Positions 8,803 to 18,749 of a stretch of DNA of 64,000 nucleotides are shown here, piece after piece. Position 1 is the stretch's first letter. Each line of letters opens with the position of its first letter. The DNA lies in assembly GCA_934047225.1 (NCBI GenBank), contig OW204005.1, forward strand, positions 17,368,396-17,432,395, in the 5' to 3' direction. The notes under the pieces were generated by a model that saw only the letters and a program-made list of their open reading frames with translations, ran no database searches and was not told the DNA's origin. The stretch is from Ypsolopha sequella. Lineage: Eukaryota > Arthropoda > Insecta > Lepidoptera > Ypsolophidae. Both the position numbers and the translations under genes were made by a program.

Positions 8803-10345
8803 CTCGGATCGACTGTTTCGCTCCGACTTGACTAATTTCCGTATTTTTTTCTCTTTCTAGCTCATATCATCGTGAGCAGTGACCATTCGGCCGCATTCAC
8901 GTACATAGTCAACTAAGCTCTACATTTTAAACAACCTAAAATATATTATTATGAGTGCTACCGCACCGTGCTCGCTGCCCGATCGATGCGTTACTAACTT
9001 CACTTAGTTCGGCAGTTTACTTCGTGTTCTTGTTAAGCCACGTCCATTTTTTAATCATAAATCGCCGGTGTAAATGCTATTTGACTAACGAGTCCAACTT
9101 GACATGGAACCTAATTAAAGTTTATTTCCTAGTAAATTCCGCTGACGTAAAAGCTAACGGCGCATGCACACATTCGCGCGAATGGCGAGGCGAAACAGAC
9201 ACGCATATGTGAACGGTGCGCTCGTTATTCGCCTTCTCGAGTGTGCGAGTGTCAAACTGTACCACTTCGCGAATATTTCGTTGAAATATGTTAACGCCGG
9301 GTAACGCCGGCTGACGTATAAGCTATAATCAGTTTAAGATTCTTTATTTCTCATAAAATATTCACTTAAAATGAGAACTTAATAATTTATAATTAAAGTT
9401 AAATATATTACACGACCGGTGGGTCCAGTGCAAGCTGACATATTATAGTGCTCAAATACAACAGTTCTCACATCAGATATGTATTCTTAAGTCTAAAACT
9501 ATTAAAACAAGTAAAATAGTTAAAAGCTAAAAGTTTTGATTTTCATCTCGAAGAGGTACATTTTAATGATAAGTTGGGGAAGTGTTTGTTAATCAAATAG
9601 CGTTGACACCGCGGAACATTGTTTCAATTGATCTGCCTAGCACGCACGGCGCGGTGTAAGAATATTTTATGTTGTAGGAATAATTTCCCCTAGATTAAGA
9701 ATAATTCCGTAAGACAAGTCAGATAAGATTTTGTTTTTTTTTATTAAGGACGTTTATATTTTTTATCGAGTGGCTAACGTGGGCGATGAAGCGTGGCCCG
9801 TGCGATATTATGAACTTAATAAATAAAATTTATATTTTGACTCGATTTATGGATCTTTACGGAGCAGTGTTTGGGACCATTTTGTTTGACGAGAAATTAA
9901 AAACTTTCGCACGGGTCATCTGTTATCGCAGTGCTGTCAGTTTATTTTGTAAGTACATATTGGACTATGTATATTAAATACAAATACAAGTTTGCTTTGA
10001 TTGGCATCGAGAGAGTATCAGTGTACAAAGGTCTTTCTATATTTCGGCTTAAAATACTAAGATTTTAATTGTTAATTAATTGGTTTTATGGAAATTAACA
10101 CTGAAATTGTTTATTTTTTTATTGTAGGTACCCCTGCTCCTAGCAGGCCTTTAACTTGCGTAAACCTACTTATAGTATTTTAAGGTGTGTAAATACTGCA
10201 CTGTATTGGGGCTTAGTATGAGTTTTTGAATTTTGAAAATAGTGATTTGATGTCAATAATCTGTTATGAGAACTAGTCTACCGATGGCAACCATACAAAA
10301 GGACACTGACCCAAAGCAGTAATTCAACATACCGCTTTTGCAAAG
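8803..10345. other. Long stretch without a recognised gene
   Basis: No coding frame with convincing composition. A CpG-rich patch around 9150-9310 (GCGCATGCACACATTCGCGC and nearby) stands out from the AT-rich surroundings but has no other promoter evidence. Confidence 0.4.
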
Positions 10346-10368
10346 CACACACACACACACACACACAC
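10346..10368. repeat. (CA)n microsatellite
   Basis: An uninterrupted CA dinucleotide run of about 11-12 units. It gives the Cys/Val-rich chance frame read at 10253-10459 on the minus strand. Confidence 0.9.
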
Positions 10369-10522
10369 GTGCAAATTCGTTGCTTTTAAATATACACACA
10401 CAAGTGTACGCTGCAACTAAACAACAAGTTGAAAAATTCAAAGAGATATAGTGGGCCAACGAAACCTATGCCCATGTTATTACAATAAACTTTCCCAATT
10501 TAATAGTTTATACTTACTAAGA

Positions 10523-10897
10523 TAGCGTTCCTAAACGCCGGGGTAAACGTAAAAAATAACTGTCACCCGTGCCACAACCACCCGAGTGAAAACGAACAGC
10601 TCCGAACAATTCTCGAAGTCGTTCATAGACAACAGAAATGTAAAATTCACTTTTGACGGTTAAATTTTGACAAGTAAATTCAGGGGTAAATTGTCACTTT
10701 GACATTTGTCATCGCATTACTTGTAAAGGCATTTTATTTCGGTAATAATGATACATAAGCCAAAAATATCCTTTGCCACGTAAATAAACTACAAAGTGGC
10801 CGTTCCAAAACGGTTAGTAAATAGAGTCCGTCTCAGTCTTATCTCTTTCACTTTTACGAAGTAAACTTTACATTTACCCTGGCGTTTAGGAACGCTA
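10523..10897. repeat. TIR MITE with TAGCGTTCCTAAACGCC ends
   Basis: About 375 bp bounded by TAGCGTTCCTAAACGCC and GGCGTTTAGGAACGCTA, extended by GGGGTAAA / TTTACCCT. TA lies at both ends and may be the target duplication. No coding capacity. Confidence 0.8.
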
Positions 10898-11110
10898 CCT
10901 AAATTTAAAGTCTGAGGAATCAGGCACTTATGTGTTCATCATTAAGATCGGTTCGCTTATAACTCAACTATGTATTTAAATCCTGCGTAGAACTTTCGTC
11001 AATGTAATCGAATAAATGTTACTTCATACCTACATACAATCACCATATCAATATACTTGACGGATAACATGAGCTTCACGGATCACGTTTAGAACTAAGC
11101 GACGTTCACT

Positions 11111-11631
11111 AACGGGCGTAGCCAGGGGGGGTTTGGGGGTCCAACCCCCTCCCCCCGAAAAGTTCAAAATATTACAGCCCTTCCCCTGCTTTGACGTTTT
11201 CCCGACCGATTGCCACTTCTGCTAGAGCATTGCCTTTCTTTAATCTAATAGTACTCTCGGAAGATTAGTTGTTTTGTTAAGTATAATGGCGGAACTAATG
11301 TGCAGAGTCACATTATCGGAAGCCAGATAAAATTGAATTAAATTGCTAGAGAATTGTAGAGAATCAAATCAACCATCTGGTTTTTTGGATTGTAATTCAC
11401 TGACCATAAAAAATACAAACATCACCATCAAAATTACTACGTTGGCATCAAAAATAATATGTTGAAACCTAAACTAGTTGATGCCAACTTGGTAATTTAG
11501 ATGCTTATTTAGTATTTTTTAGGCGGTCAACCTATTATTATCCGGTTTCTTGTGACAAACATAATTAATATTATTTTCATTACATGCACTTTTTGCCCGC
11601 CCCCCCATACTACAACCTGGCTACGCCCACG
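11111..11631. repeat. TIR element with GGGCGTAGCCAGG ends, copy 1
   Basis: Inverted termini GGGCGTAGCCAGG and CCTGGCTACGCCC. GTTCACT flanks both sides (11104-11110 and 11632-11638), with C or G before it, fitting a 7-8 bp target duplication as in hAT-type elements. A second, shorter copy is at 14449-14655. Confidence 0.75.
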
Positions 11632-12305
11632 GTTCACTCGCTTCATTCATTGGGTGCTTCATCGCATTTCTACTAGATACATTGTAGTCTTCAATATTTT
11701 TGAATATATTAACTGTAATTTGTGGCCGAGGAGTCGAAGCCGTGGGTGTAGGTGTAGAGGTGTGAACGCGCCGCGACGCTACTGAAATGTGTTCACAAAT
11801 ACAGATATGCCATTTATCTATTAAACTTGCTCGTCTTTATTTTTGAATGCATTTGATTGGTTATTCGTTTTTTTTTTTCTTGTACACTCTGGTTATTTCC
11901 ATAACCTTCTTTTTTGTTTATCTTTGTTCTCAATTGCTTCAATAAGCCTCTCGGCGCGTTCAAACCGATTAGCTGTAAGATAGTCATAAAAACATTAAAT
12001 GTGTATTTGTGAATTTTAACCTTATTTTGGTTGACGTTTTTCTTTTTACGTGCAAATGGTTGAGATCAGTAGCTTAGTAGTGACGGAGTGATAGCGAGTG
12101 ACTGGTTCCCCTTTTACAATTGGATAAAATAGATAATGAAGTAAAACGGTAAATAAAATATTCAAGTCTTTTATTTATTCTTACTCCCGCTCCTATAAAC
12201 AATAAACAATTCTCTTCATTAAATGTACAGTATCATACAATAATACATTATTAAAATTAATACTGTAAGCATAGGGTATTCCATAAGAGAGACATTTTTT
12301 CAAGG
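11632..12305. other. Stretch without a recognised gene
   Basis: Mixed A/T-rich sequence with a short GC-richer patch near 11720-11780. No coding, RNA or repeat feature could be supported. Confidence 0.4.
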
Positions 12306-12433
12306 CAGGACGGCGATTCTGGCAAGTGTGAAAAAATTTGCTACGGCACGAGTGATTTTGTAAGGGATTTTCCACGAAAATTATTGATAAACTGCTTTCG
12401 CAATTTTTGCGCACGCGCCAGAATCGCCGTCCT
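12306..12433. repeat. Small TIR MITE
   Basis: AGGACGGCGATTCTGGC at the left is repeated in reverse complement (GCCAGAATCGCCGTCCT) at the right, with matching inner arms (AAAAAATTTGC / GCAATTTTTGC). About 128 bp, no coding capacity. Confidence 0.7.
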
Positions 12434-13103
12434 ACGGGCCTATTATGTATCTCTAGTTGCTTTCTAGACTGGGTGCCTATCATCAAAAACATAGATATAC
12501 CATCGAATTCCGATTTCCTAAGGACATGTTCGCACTTCAAGTGACGACACAGATTGTTAATAGTTCAATACCCACTAAAGGCCATTTTGAAATTTCAGTT
12601 TTTATCTATGTTTTTGATGATAGGCACCTAGTCCAGCCCCCCTATTCTGTATCTTTAGTTGCCAACTGAACGAGGTGCCTATCATCAAAAACATAGATAA
12701 AAACTGAAATTTCAAAATTGCCTTTAGTGGGTATTGAACTATTAACAATCTGTGTCGTCACTTGAAGTACGAAAATATCCTTAGGACATCGGAATTCGAT
12801 AGTATATCTATGTTTTTGATGATAGACACCCAGTCCAGAAGGCAACTAGAGATACATAATAGGCCCGCAGTTGGCAACTAAAGATACAGAATAGGGGGGC
12901 TGCCCTTGGATTGTATCTTTGGTTTCTCACTGAACTGGGTGTCTATCATAAAATCTGAGCAATCAAAATTACCTTTCTTGGGTATTGAACTATTTATGAA
13001 CTGTTACGTCAGTTCAAGTGCGAACATATTCTTAGACAATCAGAATTCGATAGTATATCCATGTTTATGATAGGCACCCAGTCCAGTTGGTAACCAAAGA
13101 TAT
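12434..13103. repeat. Inverted and direct cluster of one MITE family (three units)
   Basis: Units at about 12464-12636, 12665-12838 and 12928-13086 share termini ACTGGGTGCCTATCATCAAA / TTTGATGATAGGCACC. The first two are inverted to each other and, with flanking GGGCCTATTATGTATCTC (inverted at 12848-12865), make a palindrome of over 400 bp. The third is diverged and direct with the first. The open frames at 12193-12540, 12457-12669 and 12642-12845 mirror each other because of this. Confidence 0.8.
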
Positions 13104-13323
13104 ACAACGTGTAACAGAAAGGTGGAAAGAACAACTTTTACTATGGGGTCAAGCACGAAATCTCAAAAAAAAAATCTGCCCTTCCATACATTTCGGCCGA
13201 GCGGCATTGCATTTTCCTATGAAGCGAGTAATTTTTTTTTCGATTTACAGGATTTGTTCCATAGTAAAAAATGTTCTAAACCATTGACTGAATAAGCTCT
13301 TCAGATATGGTTACACCTTGTAT
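13104..13323. repeat. Palindromic MITE, family A, copy 3 (left arm shortened)
   Basis: Starts CAACGTGTAACAGAAAGGTG and then jumps to GAACAACTTTTACTATGG, so about 40 bp of the left arm are missing relative to 6670-6931. The right arm is intact to near GGTTACACC. Confidence 0.8.
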
Positions 13324-13557
13324 AATAGGTCCGCTGGTCAGTAAACAAAACGATATATAAAGTCTTCCAATCAGAAAATTTCGTACTCCGAATATGACAA
13401 GCAAATACTTGGAAATAGATAATGGAATGGAATGCTTATTCGGAACAAGTTAATTTTCAACTATTGACAATTTTCATGCAAATTGAACAAGGGAAATCAT
13501 AGTATCGTTTTACCGCTAGTCAGAGCTTTTATACCGTTAATTTGGTAAATTTATATA

Positions 13558-13803
13558 AAGTTAAATAATATTAGTTGGCGAAACTCAAAACATAGGTAGT
13601 ACTAGTCTATATGAACAACTGTTTGTATGAGACCTAAGCGAAATTCGCAACTTTTTTTCTCCTCCCATACACAGCTGACTGGTCCAGTATGGAAAGGTGA
13701 AAACAAATTTTAAGAATTTCGCTTAGCTCCCATATAAACAGTTGTTCATATAGACTAGTACTACCTATGTTTTGAGTTTCGCCAACTCATATTATTTAAC
13801 CTT
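13558..13803. repeat. Palindromic MITE with AAGTTAAATAATATTAGTTG ends
   Basis: About 246 bp with inverted arms of roughly 75 bp that include AACATAGGTAGTACTAGTCT and its complement AGACTAGTACTACCTATGTT. No coding capacity. Confidence 0.85.
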
Positions 13804-13883
13804 GTATGTTGCCGGCCAAATTTTAAGACATACACAATGGTTCAGAGTTGTCATGAGAAAATAACCACGATGGTTATGTCATA

Positions 13884-14143
13884 CCATAGACTAAGTATTA
13901 CTACGTATAGACTAGCAGTTCCCATACATCAGTTTGTAGCCACAAAAAGGGTGTAAAATTCTAACGAAATCTAGATGGCGTTGCTAAATCCTCTAACGAA
14001 CACGATGCTAAAAAATACCGACTGGTGACGCTAGTGGCACAGAGATGTCACGTAACATAAAAATAATTCGCACTTCGATAAATAGATGGCGCTGAAATAG
14101 TCACTGTTAGTGTTGCCAACTTAGCGCCATTTCTATTCCTAAG
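13884..14143. repeat. TAGACTAAG TIR element, truncated copy 1
   Basis: Closely follows the left 60 percent of the full copy at 16367-16794, including AAATCTAGATGGCGTTGCTA and AGAGATGTCACGTAACATAA, and stops after TTAGCGCCAT. Confidence 0.8.
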
Positions 14144-14448
14144 GTTTATTGACAGGTATTTTTATGAAATATGACATGACACTCGGTTTCATTCCGTTCA
14201 TGTTGCCCTTATATATATTGTGGACGGGTTTTCGCGATGGCTGGCTTACATTTATACTAAATAATACTACAGTATACATGACTCGTTATAAAAATATATT
14301 TAAAAGAGTACCTACTTAAATTAGATATAATTAATATAATAACTGGGCTACGAACAAGAAATATAAAAAGTTAAAGCTCAAAATTATTTAAATGTTTATG
14401 AATACTTTTATTTTGTTTTATCGATTACAAAGTATACATCGCGCTCCA

Positions 14449-14655
14449 TGGGCGTAGCCAGGGCGGGTTTTTGGGGTTCAACCCCCCCCCCCCTCGAAAA
14501 TTACAATTCTACTTTGCTTTGACGTTTTCCGGGTACTTTCTGCGTTAGCAAACAATTTTTCACAAACATATTGCATATTAAATTTTACTTCATGCAAATT
14601 TTGTCGTTTTATTTTCTTGAACACCCCTCCGAAACTAAAACCTGGCTACGCCCAT
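14449..14655. repeat. TIR element with GGGCGTAGCCAGG ends, copy 2
   Basis: Inverted termini TGGGCGTAGCCAGG and CCTGGCTACGCCCA enclose about 200 bp. It shares CTTTGACGTTTTCC and a C-run with the larger copy at 11111-11631 and looks like an internally deleted relative. Confidence 0.8.
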
Positions 14656-15900
14656 GTCATGCTCAACACAATAATATGTACAACATAGTAAAGTTTAACA
14701 CATATGAAAACAATAATCTCTGAACAAAAATCCTACATTTTGCAAAAGCAGGTAGGTACTTTACAATAAAATCGACAGTTACGCGGTATGCAAGTCAAGC
14801 GGTGAACGAAACGCGGAGGGGATAGTTGCGCATGTGTACAGTCGCACACGCAATTATTATCTCTTCAAATTATAATTAGGGTAATATTTTGTTATGACTT
14901 ATGATTATGTTATTTATGACATTTATGTAAATTTCTTTTTGTACCATTGTGTAAACTATATAATAATATTTTTTAATAATTCAGACAATTATTCTACCAA
15001 TCATTTGGTTTGATTATTACACCCCGACTGGACTTCGATTTTCTGTATTTTCATAGATTATATTCTGTCGTTTCTATAACAACTATGTCAGTACTTTAGT
15101 ACTCTTTTTGGCCAGGTCTTTTTAAAATGCGGTTAAGAATCGTCTTTTGTTAGCAACGCTCTCCTGAACGAGTTGCCACAAGTAAAAATATGTTATAAAA
15201 CTGTGGAAATGAAGGCTGCCTACCGGTTGTCAATGAACAATCGATCGAATACAGTTATGAACGCGACTGTACACCAGAAGTTCGCGGAGCGTCGTCGTAT
15301 CGAGAGCGACTCGTGAGCCAATCAGCGCTCACGCTATGATACGCACGCCCGTCCCGCGCCCCGCTTCCTCCGCCACGGCCGCGTCACCTTATTTTTGACT
15401 TCTACGCATTAAGGGGGTATATCGTCAAAATCGATACTTTTTGAAGTTATTTATCTGCTGTTCAAAAGAAGTCCCAAGTTAAATAAACTGGTATAACAGT
15501 TTTGGAATCTTTGTCTAGATTTTGGACTATCAGAATAGCGATTGGAGGTATTTAGATATATCACCTGAACTGTCACCGCTAGACTTACGTGCCGCGGCCT
15601 GTACCTGGGATTTCTTGGAAAATCTGTGAACTATTCAATATGTAATTAATTCATAGGCGCCATTTTGTATTTGTATTTTCCTACATAACCGCGGGTCTCT
15701 CCGAATCTATAACAGAGTCCCCTAAACTGGGTGTTAATATGAACCAATCCTCAAATCGCGAATAAAAAATAGGCTATTACATAGAAAGTTTCATACCTAC
15801 TCGATCGAAATGTATCAAGGAACTGATTATTTTTTCACGATTTCTCGTGGACGAGTACTAATACCAGTTTTCGGCTTGCGCAACATCATCTTAACACCAT
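14656..15900. other. Stretch without a gene, with a CpG-rich patch
   Basis: Positions about 15250-15395 are unusually GC- and CpG-rich and include AGCCAATCAGCG (a CCAAT-like box). This could be a promoter or island of a gene not seen here, or a captured TE promoter. Nothing else was recognised. Confidence 0.3.
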
Positions 15901-16143
15901 GTATAAGGTGTCATTTGTTTAGACAGCCAAATTCACACTGAAGGCTTAGTCAGTCAGTATCACGGATCGATAAAACTTTTGCCGCAAAATAAAACGTTGA
16001 CCTCCCAAACTAATCGACTTTGGTCTGGGCTTGCGTTAGTAGGGAAAAACGAAAAAATAATAATGTTCGAATTTCACAAAAGCGAACACTTACAGAGTCT
16101 TCAGTTTGAATTTGGCTGTATAAATAAAAGTAACTTTGTATAC
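15901..16143. repeat. TIR MITE with ACAGCCAAATTCA arms
   Basis: Left arm GTTTAGACAGCCAAATTCAC and right arm TTTGAATTTGGCTGTATAAA are inverted. The outer ends (TATAAGGTGTCATTT / AAAGTAACTTTGTATA) resemble MITE family B at 6263-6498. No coding capacity. Confidence 0.6.
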
Positions 16144-16366
16144 GGGTCCCATCAAGAAGTTTAACCAAAAGAGTGCTTACCTCTATTGAAACGCGCACGC
16201 TTAAATAAATCACCTCATGAAGGGTAAAGAATTTCAAGGTCAAATTTTGTTACGTAGGAAGTTAGCGCTCCATTACTATTACAAGCTTCTTGGACCCCAT
16301 AGTAAGGGGGTGTGAATAAAGTCATAGATGGTGTCAAAGATGAAGACCGCGCAACTGTATAGCAGC

Positions 16367-16794
16367 ATAGACTATTTATTTACGTATAGACTAGCAGTTC
16401 CCGTACATCAGTTTATAGCCACAAAAAGGTGTAAAATTCTAACGAAATCTAGATGACGTTGCTAAATCCTCTAACGAACACGATGCTAAAAAGATCGATT
16501 GGTGACGCTAGTGGCACAGAGATGTCACGTAACATAAAAATAATTCCTACTTTGATAATAGATGGCGCTGAAATATTCACTGTTAGTGTTGCCAACTTAG
16601 CGCCATCTAGTTTTTCTTAGTAATACAGCCACATGTTTACTTGGAAACCATGCGAGTTTACTTGCAGCCAATTAAACAAATTATGCTTATTTGCAACACA
16701 TGGCGACACCTACTGTCGTAAGGGCGCGTAAAAAATTTGCTACGCTTTGATGTATGGGAGTTGTCGGTCTATACGTAGTAATACTTAGTCTATG
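16367..16794. repeat. TAGACTAAG TIR element, full copy
   Basis: About 428 bp with inverted ends around TACGTATAGACTAGCAGTTC and AGTTGTCGGTCTATACGTAG. Flanked on both sides by ATAGCAGC, fitting an 8 bp target duplication (hAT-like, inferred). Related copies lie at 13884-14143 and 22919-23652. Confidence 0.8.
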
Positions 16795-17246
16795 ATAGCA
16801 GCTAACTTCATGCCTGTCAAATGACTCGAATTGTTAATCCTGTCATCCCCTGTACAGTCAACAAAAGAGATAAGTAACCTGGTCCAGCGCACACACTTTG
16901 ATCCTAAAACGCACAGGTGAGCATTGGCTGCAGAAGAGAGGGGAGGGGGGGCTTTGGGACTCAAACCTTAGCTTGAAACCTCGACCAAAATAAAATAAAT
17001 GGACGGGCCATAGCGTACAGATTTTTGAAGCCTGTAAAGTGAGCGCCGGCTCTCACTTCATCTCTGTCTCTGTCTGTTAGAAGAGTGACACGTACGCTTA
17101 TTATTACATGCCATCCAAATAACTGACGAAAAAATACCTTCTTGTGCATTTACAAAGTGCAAAAAGCAAAATAAACATAAAAATTAAAATTAGGTATTGA
17201 AGTATATATCCAATTGCTGAGACTCGTTATGAGTGAGGAAACAAAA
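16795..17246. other. Stretch without a recognised gene
   Basis: A G-run (AGAGGGGAGGGGGGGC) near 16936-16951 is the only notable composition feature. No coding or repeat call. Confidence 0.4.
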
Positions 17247-17617
17247 TTCAAAATTCAAAAAGTTTATTTTGCAAAGTAGGTATATATAATACACGTTTCA
17301 CAAGTCAAATTTTAATCTTATAAAAATATATGTAATAAAATAATAAATGTACATGAACTACTTAGATTTAATGTTTTTTTAATTTATGTAGCAATATATA
17401 TACGATTAAAATTATAGGTAAAATATTATTATACAAGGTGAAATCCAATCAACCGCCCGAACCCATACCGGAGACCCGGCCAGGGACCAGGAACAGGTTC
17501 AATGATCACCAACCGAGCCCCCAGCACGAATCCAGGCAGCCGACCAAATCCCATCCTATATACTACATAGTAATAGGTTACATATATAAATACATGCCTA
17601 CCTCCGCCCATTCGATT
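17247..17617 (-). repeat. Dispersed repeat Y, copy 3
   Basis: Nearly identical to 680-1062 (only a few differences), including the TTTTGAA-type tail on the minus strand at 17247-17262. High identity implies recent spread. The open frames at 17429-17644 and 17438-17860 match those in the other copy by homology of the repeat, not as genes. Confidence 0.75.
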
Positions 17618-18115
17618 AGACACTGTAAAGACAAGGCCCGTCATTCATTTTATTTTGGTCGAAGGCTTGAAAAGCCCCCTGAAAATAATAGAAAAAAAGA
17701 TATAACGTACAAAATATTCTATGACACTAGTATGCTAGGCTACTATGCATACATACTCGTTCCGCCGCCAATGCAGGTGGTGATAGATGATATAAGGAAT
17801 ACTTGGTCAATACACACAGACCCTCATCTCATATGTATATATGTATGTATTTGTATGTAGTAATATCCTCCCGAAGCCCTGGATATTTTCGTTTTCATTA
17901 TTAAATCCATAGTGTTCGTATGAATAAACCAATATAAATGTATAATAGAAAAAAAAAACGCAGGTACGGCAGCTAGGTATTTTCTCCATGTAATAATCAT
18001 ATTAATTAGTTAATTGGCTTGCCATACGCAAAATGCAAAATTTGTGAAGATGTGGTGATTTTTTCGTTCAAGTATTATAAATATACGACGCCAGGCCCCA
18101 GGTTTAAAGTACCTT
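17618..18115. other. Stretch without a recognised gene
   Basis: A/T-rich sequence downstream of the XKR gene. No coding or repeat feature supported. Confidence 0.4.
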
Positions 18116-18136
18116 TTTATTATTTATTATTTTATT
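18116..18136 (-). promoter_or_regulatory. Candidate polyadenylation signals of the XKR gene
   Basis: Three overlapping AATAAA hexamers can be read on the minus strand about 390-410 bp downstream of the TAG stop. A 3' UTR of this length is reasonable, but no cleavage site is visible and the sequence is simply A/T rich. Confidence 0.3.
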
Positions 18137-18244
18137 AAAAAAATAAGTAAATAACAAAGCTTATAAAAGCAAAATATAATATATTAATAACATGTTTATT
18201 ATTATGCTATGCGCTGATTTAGATTTTAATTTATAAGATAAAAA

Positions 18245-18362
18245 TGTTTTTATGTTTTCCCAAGGTTGACCGGAAGAAACTTCTTATAGGAATAAGTCCG
18301 CCCTTGCCTTCTATCTATTATTTGTAAGTATTATCTTCTTATTTTTGTGTAATAAAGTGTTC
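18245..18362 (+). repeat. LINE 3' end fragment
   Basis: GGTTGACCGGAAGAAACTTC followed by AGGAATAAGTCCGCC and a terminal TGTGTAATAAAGTGTTCATT is the typical 3' UTR form of a lepidopteran non-LTR element. Related ends occur at 27168-27310 and 62985-63240. Confidence 0.6.
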
Positions 18363-18522
18363 ATTCATTCATTCACACATGCACTACAGATAAAGTTTCC
18401 TTCATCACACCAATCATTCGTCACAGTGGGTCTTGGGATCAAAGTGTTTGCGTTAGGCCTGGTTACTTTATCTCTTTTGCTGACCGTACCACCGCTAAAG
18501 GTAACCAAACGCAAAACCAGCG

Positions 18523-18749
18523 CTATAGCTTAGTCTCAGGCTTGGCGACCTGCTTCCTGAACCCCCGCGGCCGGCGCCTCTCTGGGCAGCCGGCGTGCCC
18601 CCCCTCCCCGAAACCCCTCACTTCCGGCTCCGGTCGCGGGATCATGTCCGGGTGTCGATGGTCGGAGTACGTGGGGCTCTGTAGCTGAGAGCTCGCTGAG
18701 CAGTTGGAGCGCCGATCGCTGTCCGCGTCGTCGGCGCTGTCTACATCAC
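18523..18749 (-). CDS. XKR exon 14 (last coding exon, with stop)
   Basis: Acceptor ACTTCCAG, completes Gly, then DVDSADDADSDRRSNCSASS, QLQSPTYSDHRHPDMIPRPE and further to KPETKL and TAG at 18525-18523. GC-rich. DSAD and nearby Asp residues resemble DxxD caspase sites; XKR4/8/9 are activated by caspase cuts near the C-terminus, so this is a testable idea, not a finding. Confidence 0.82.
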
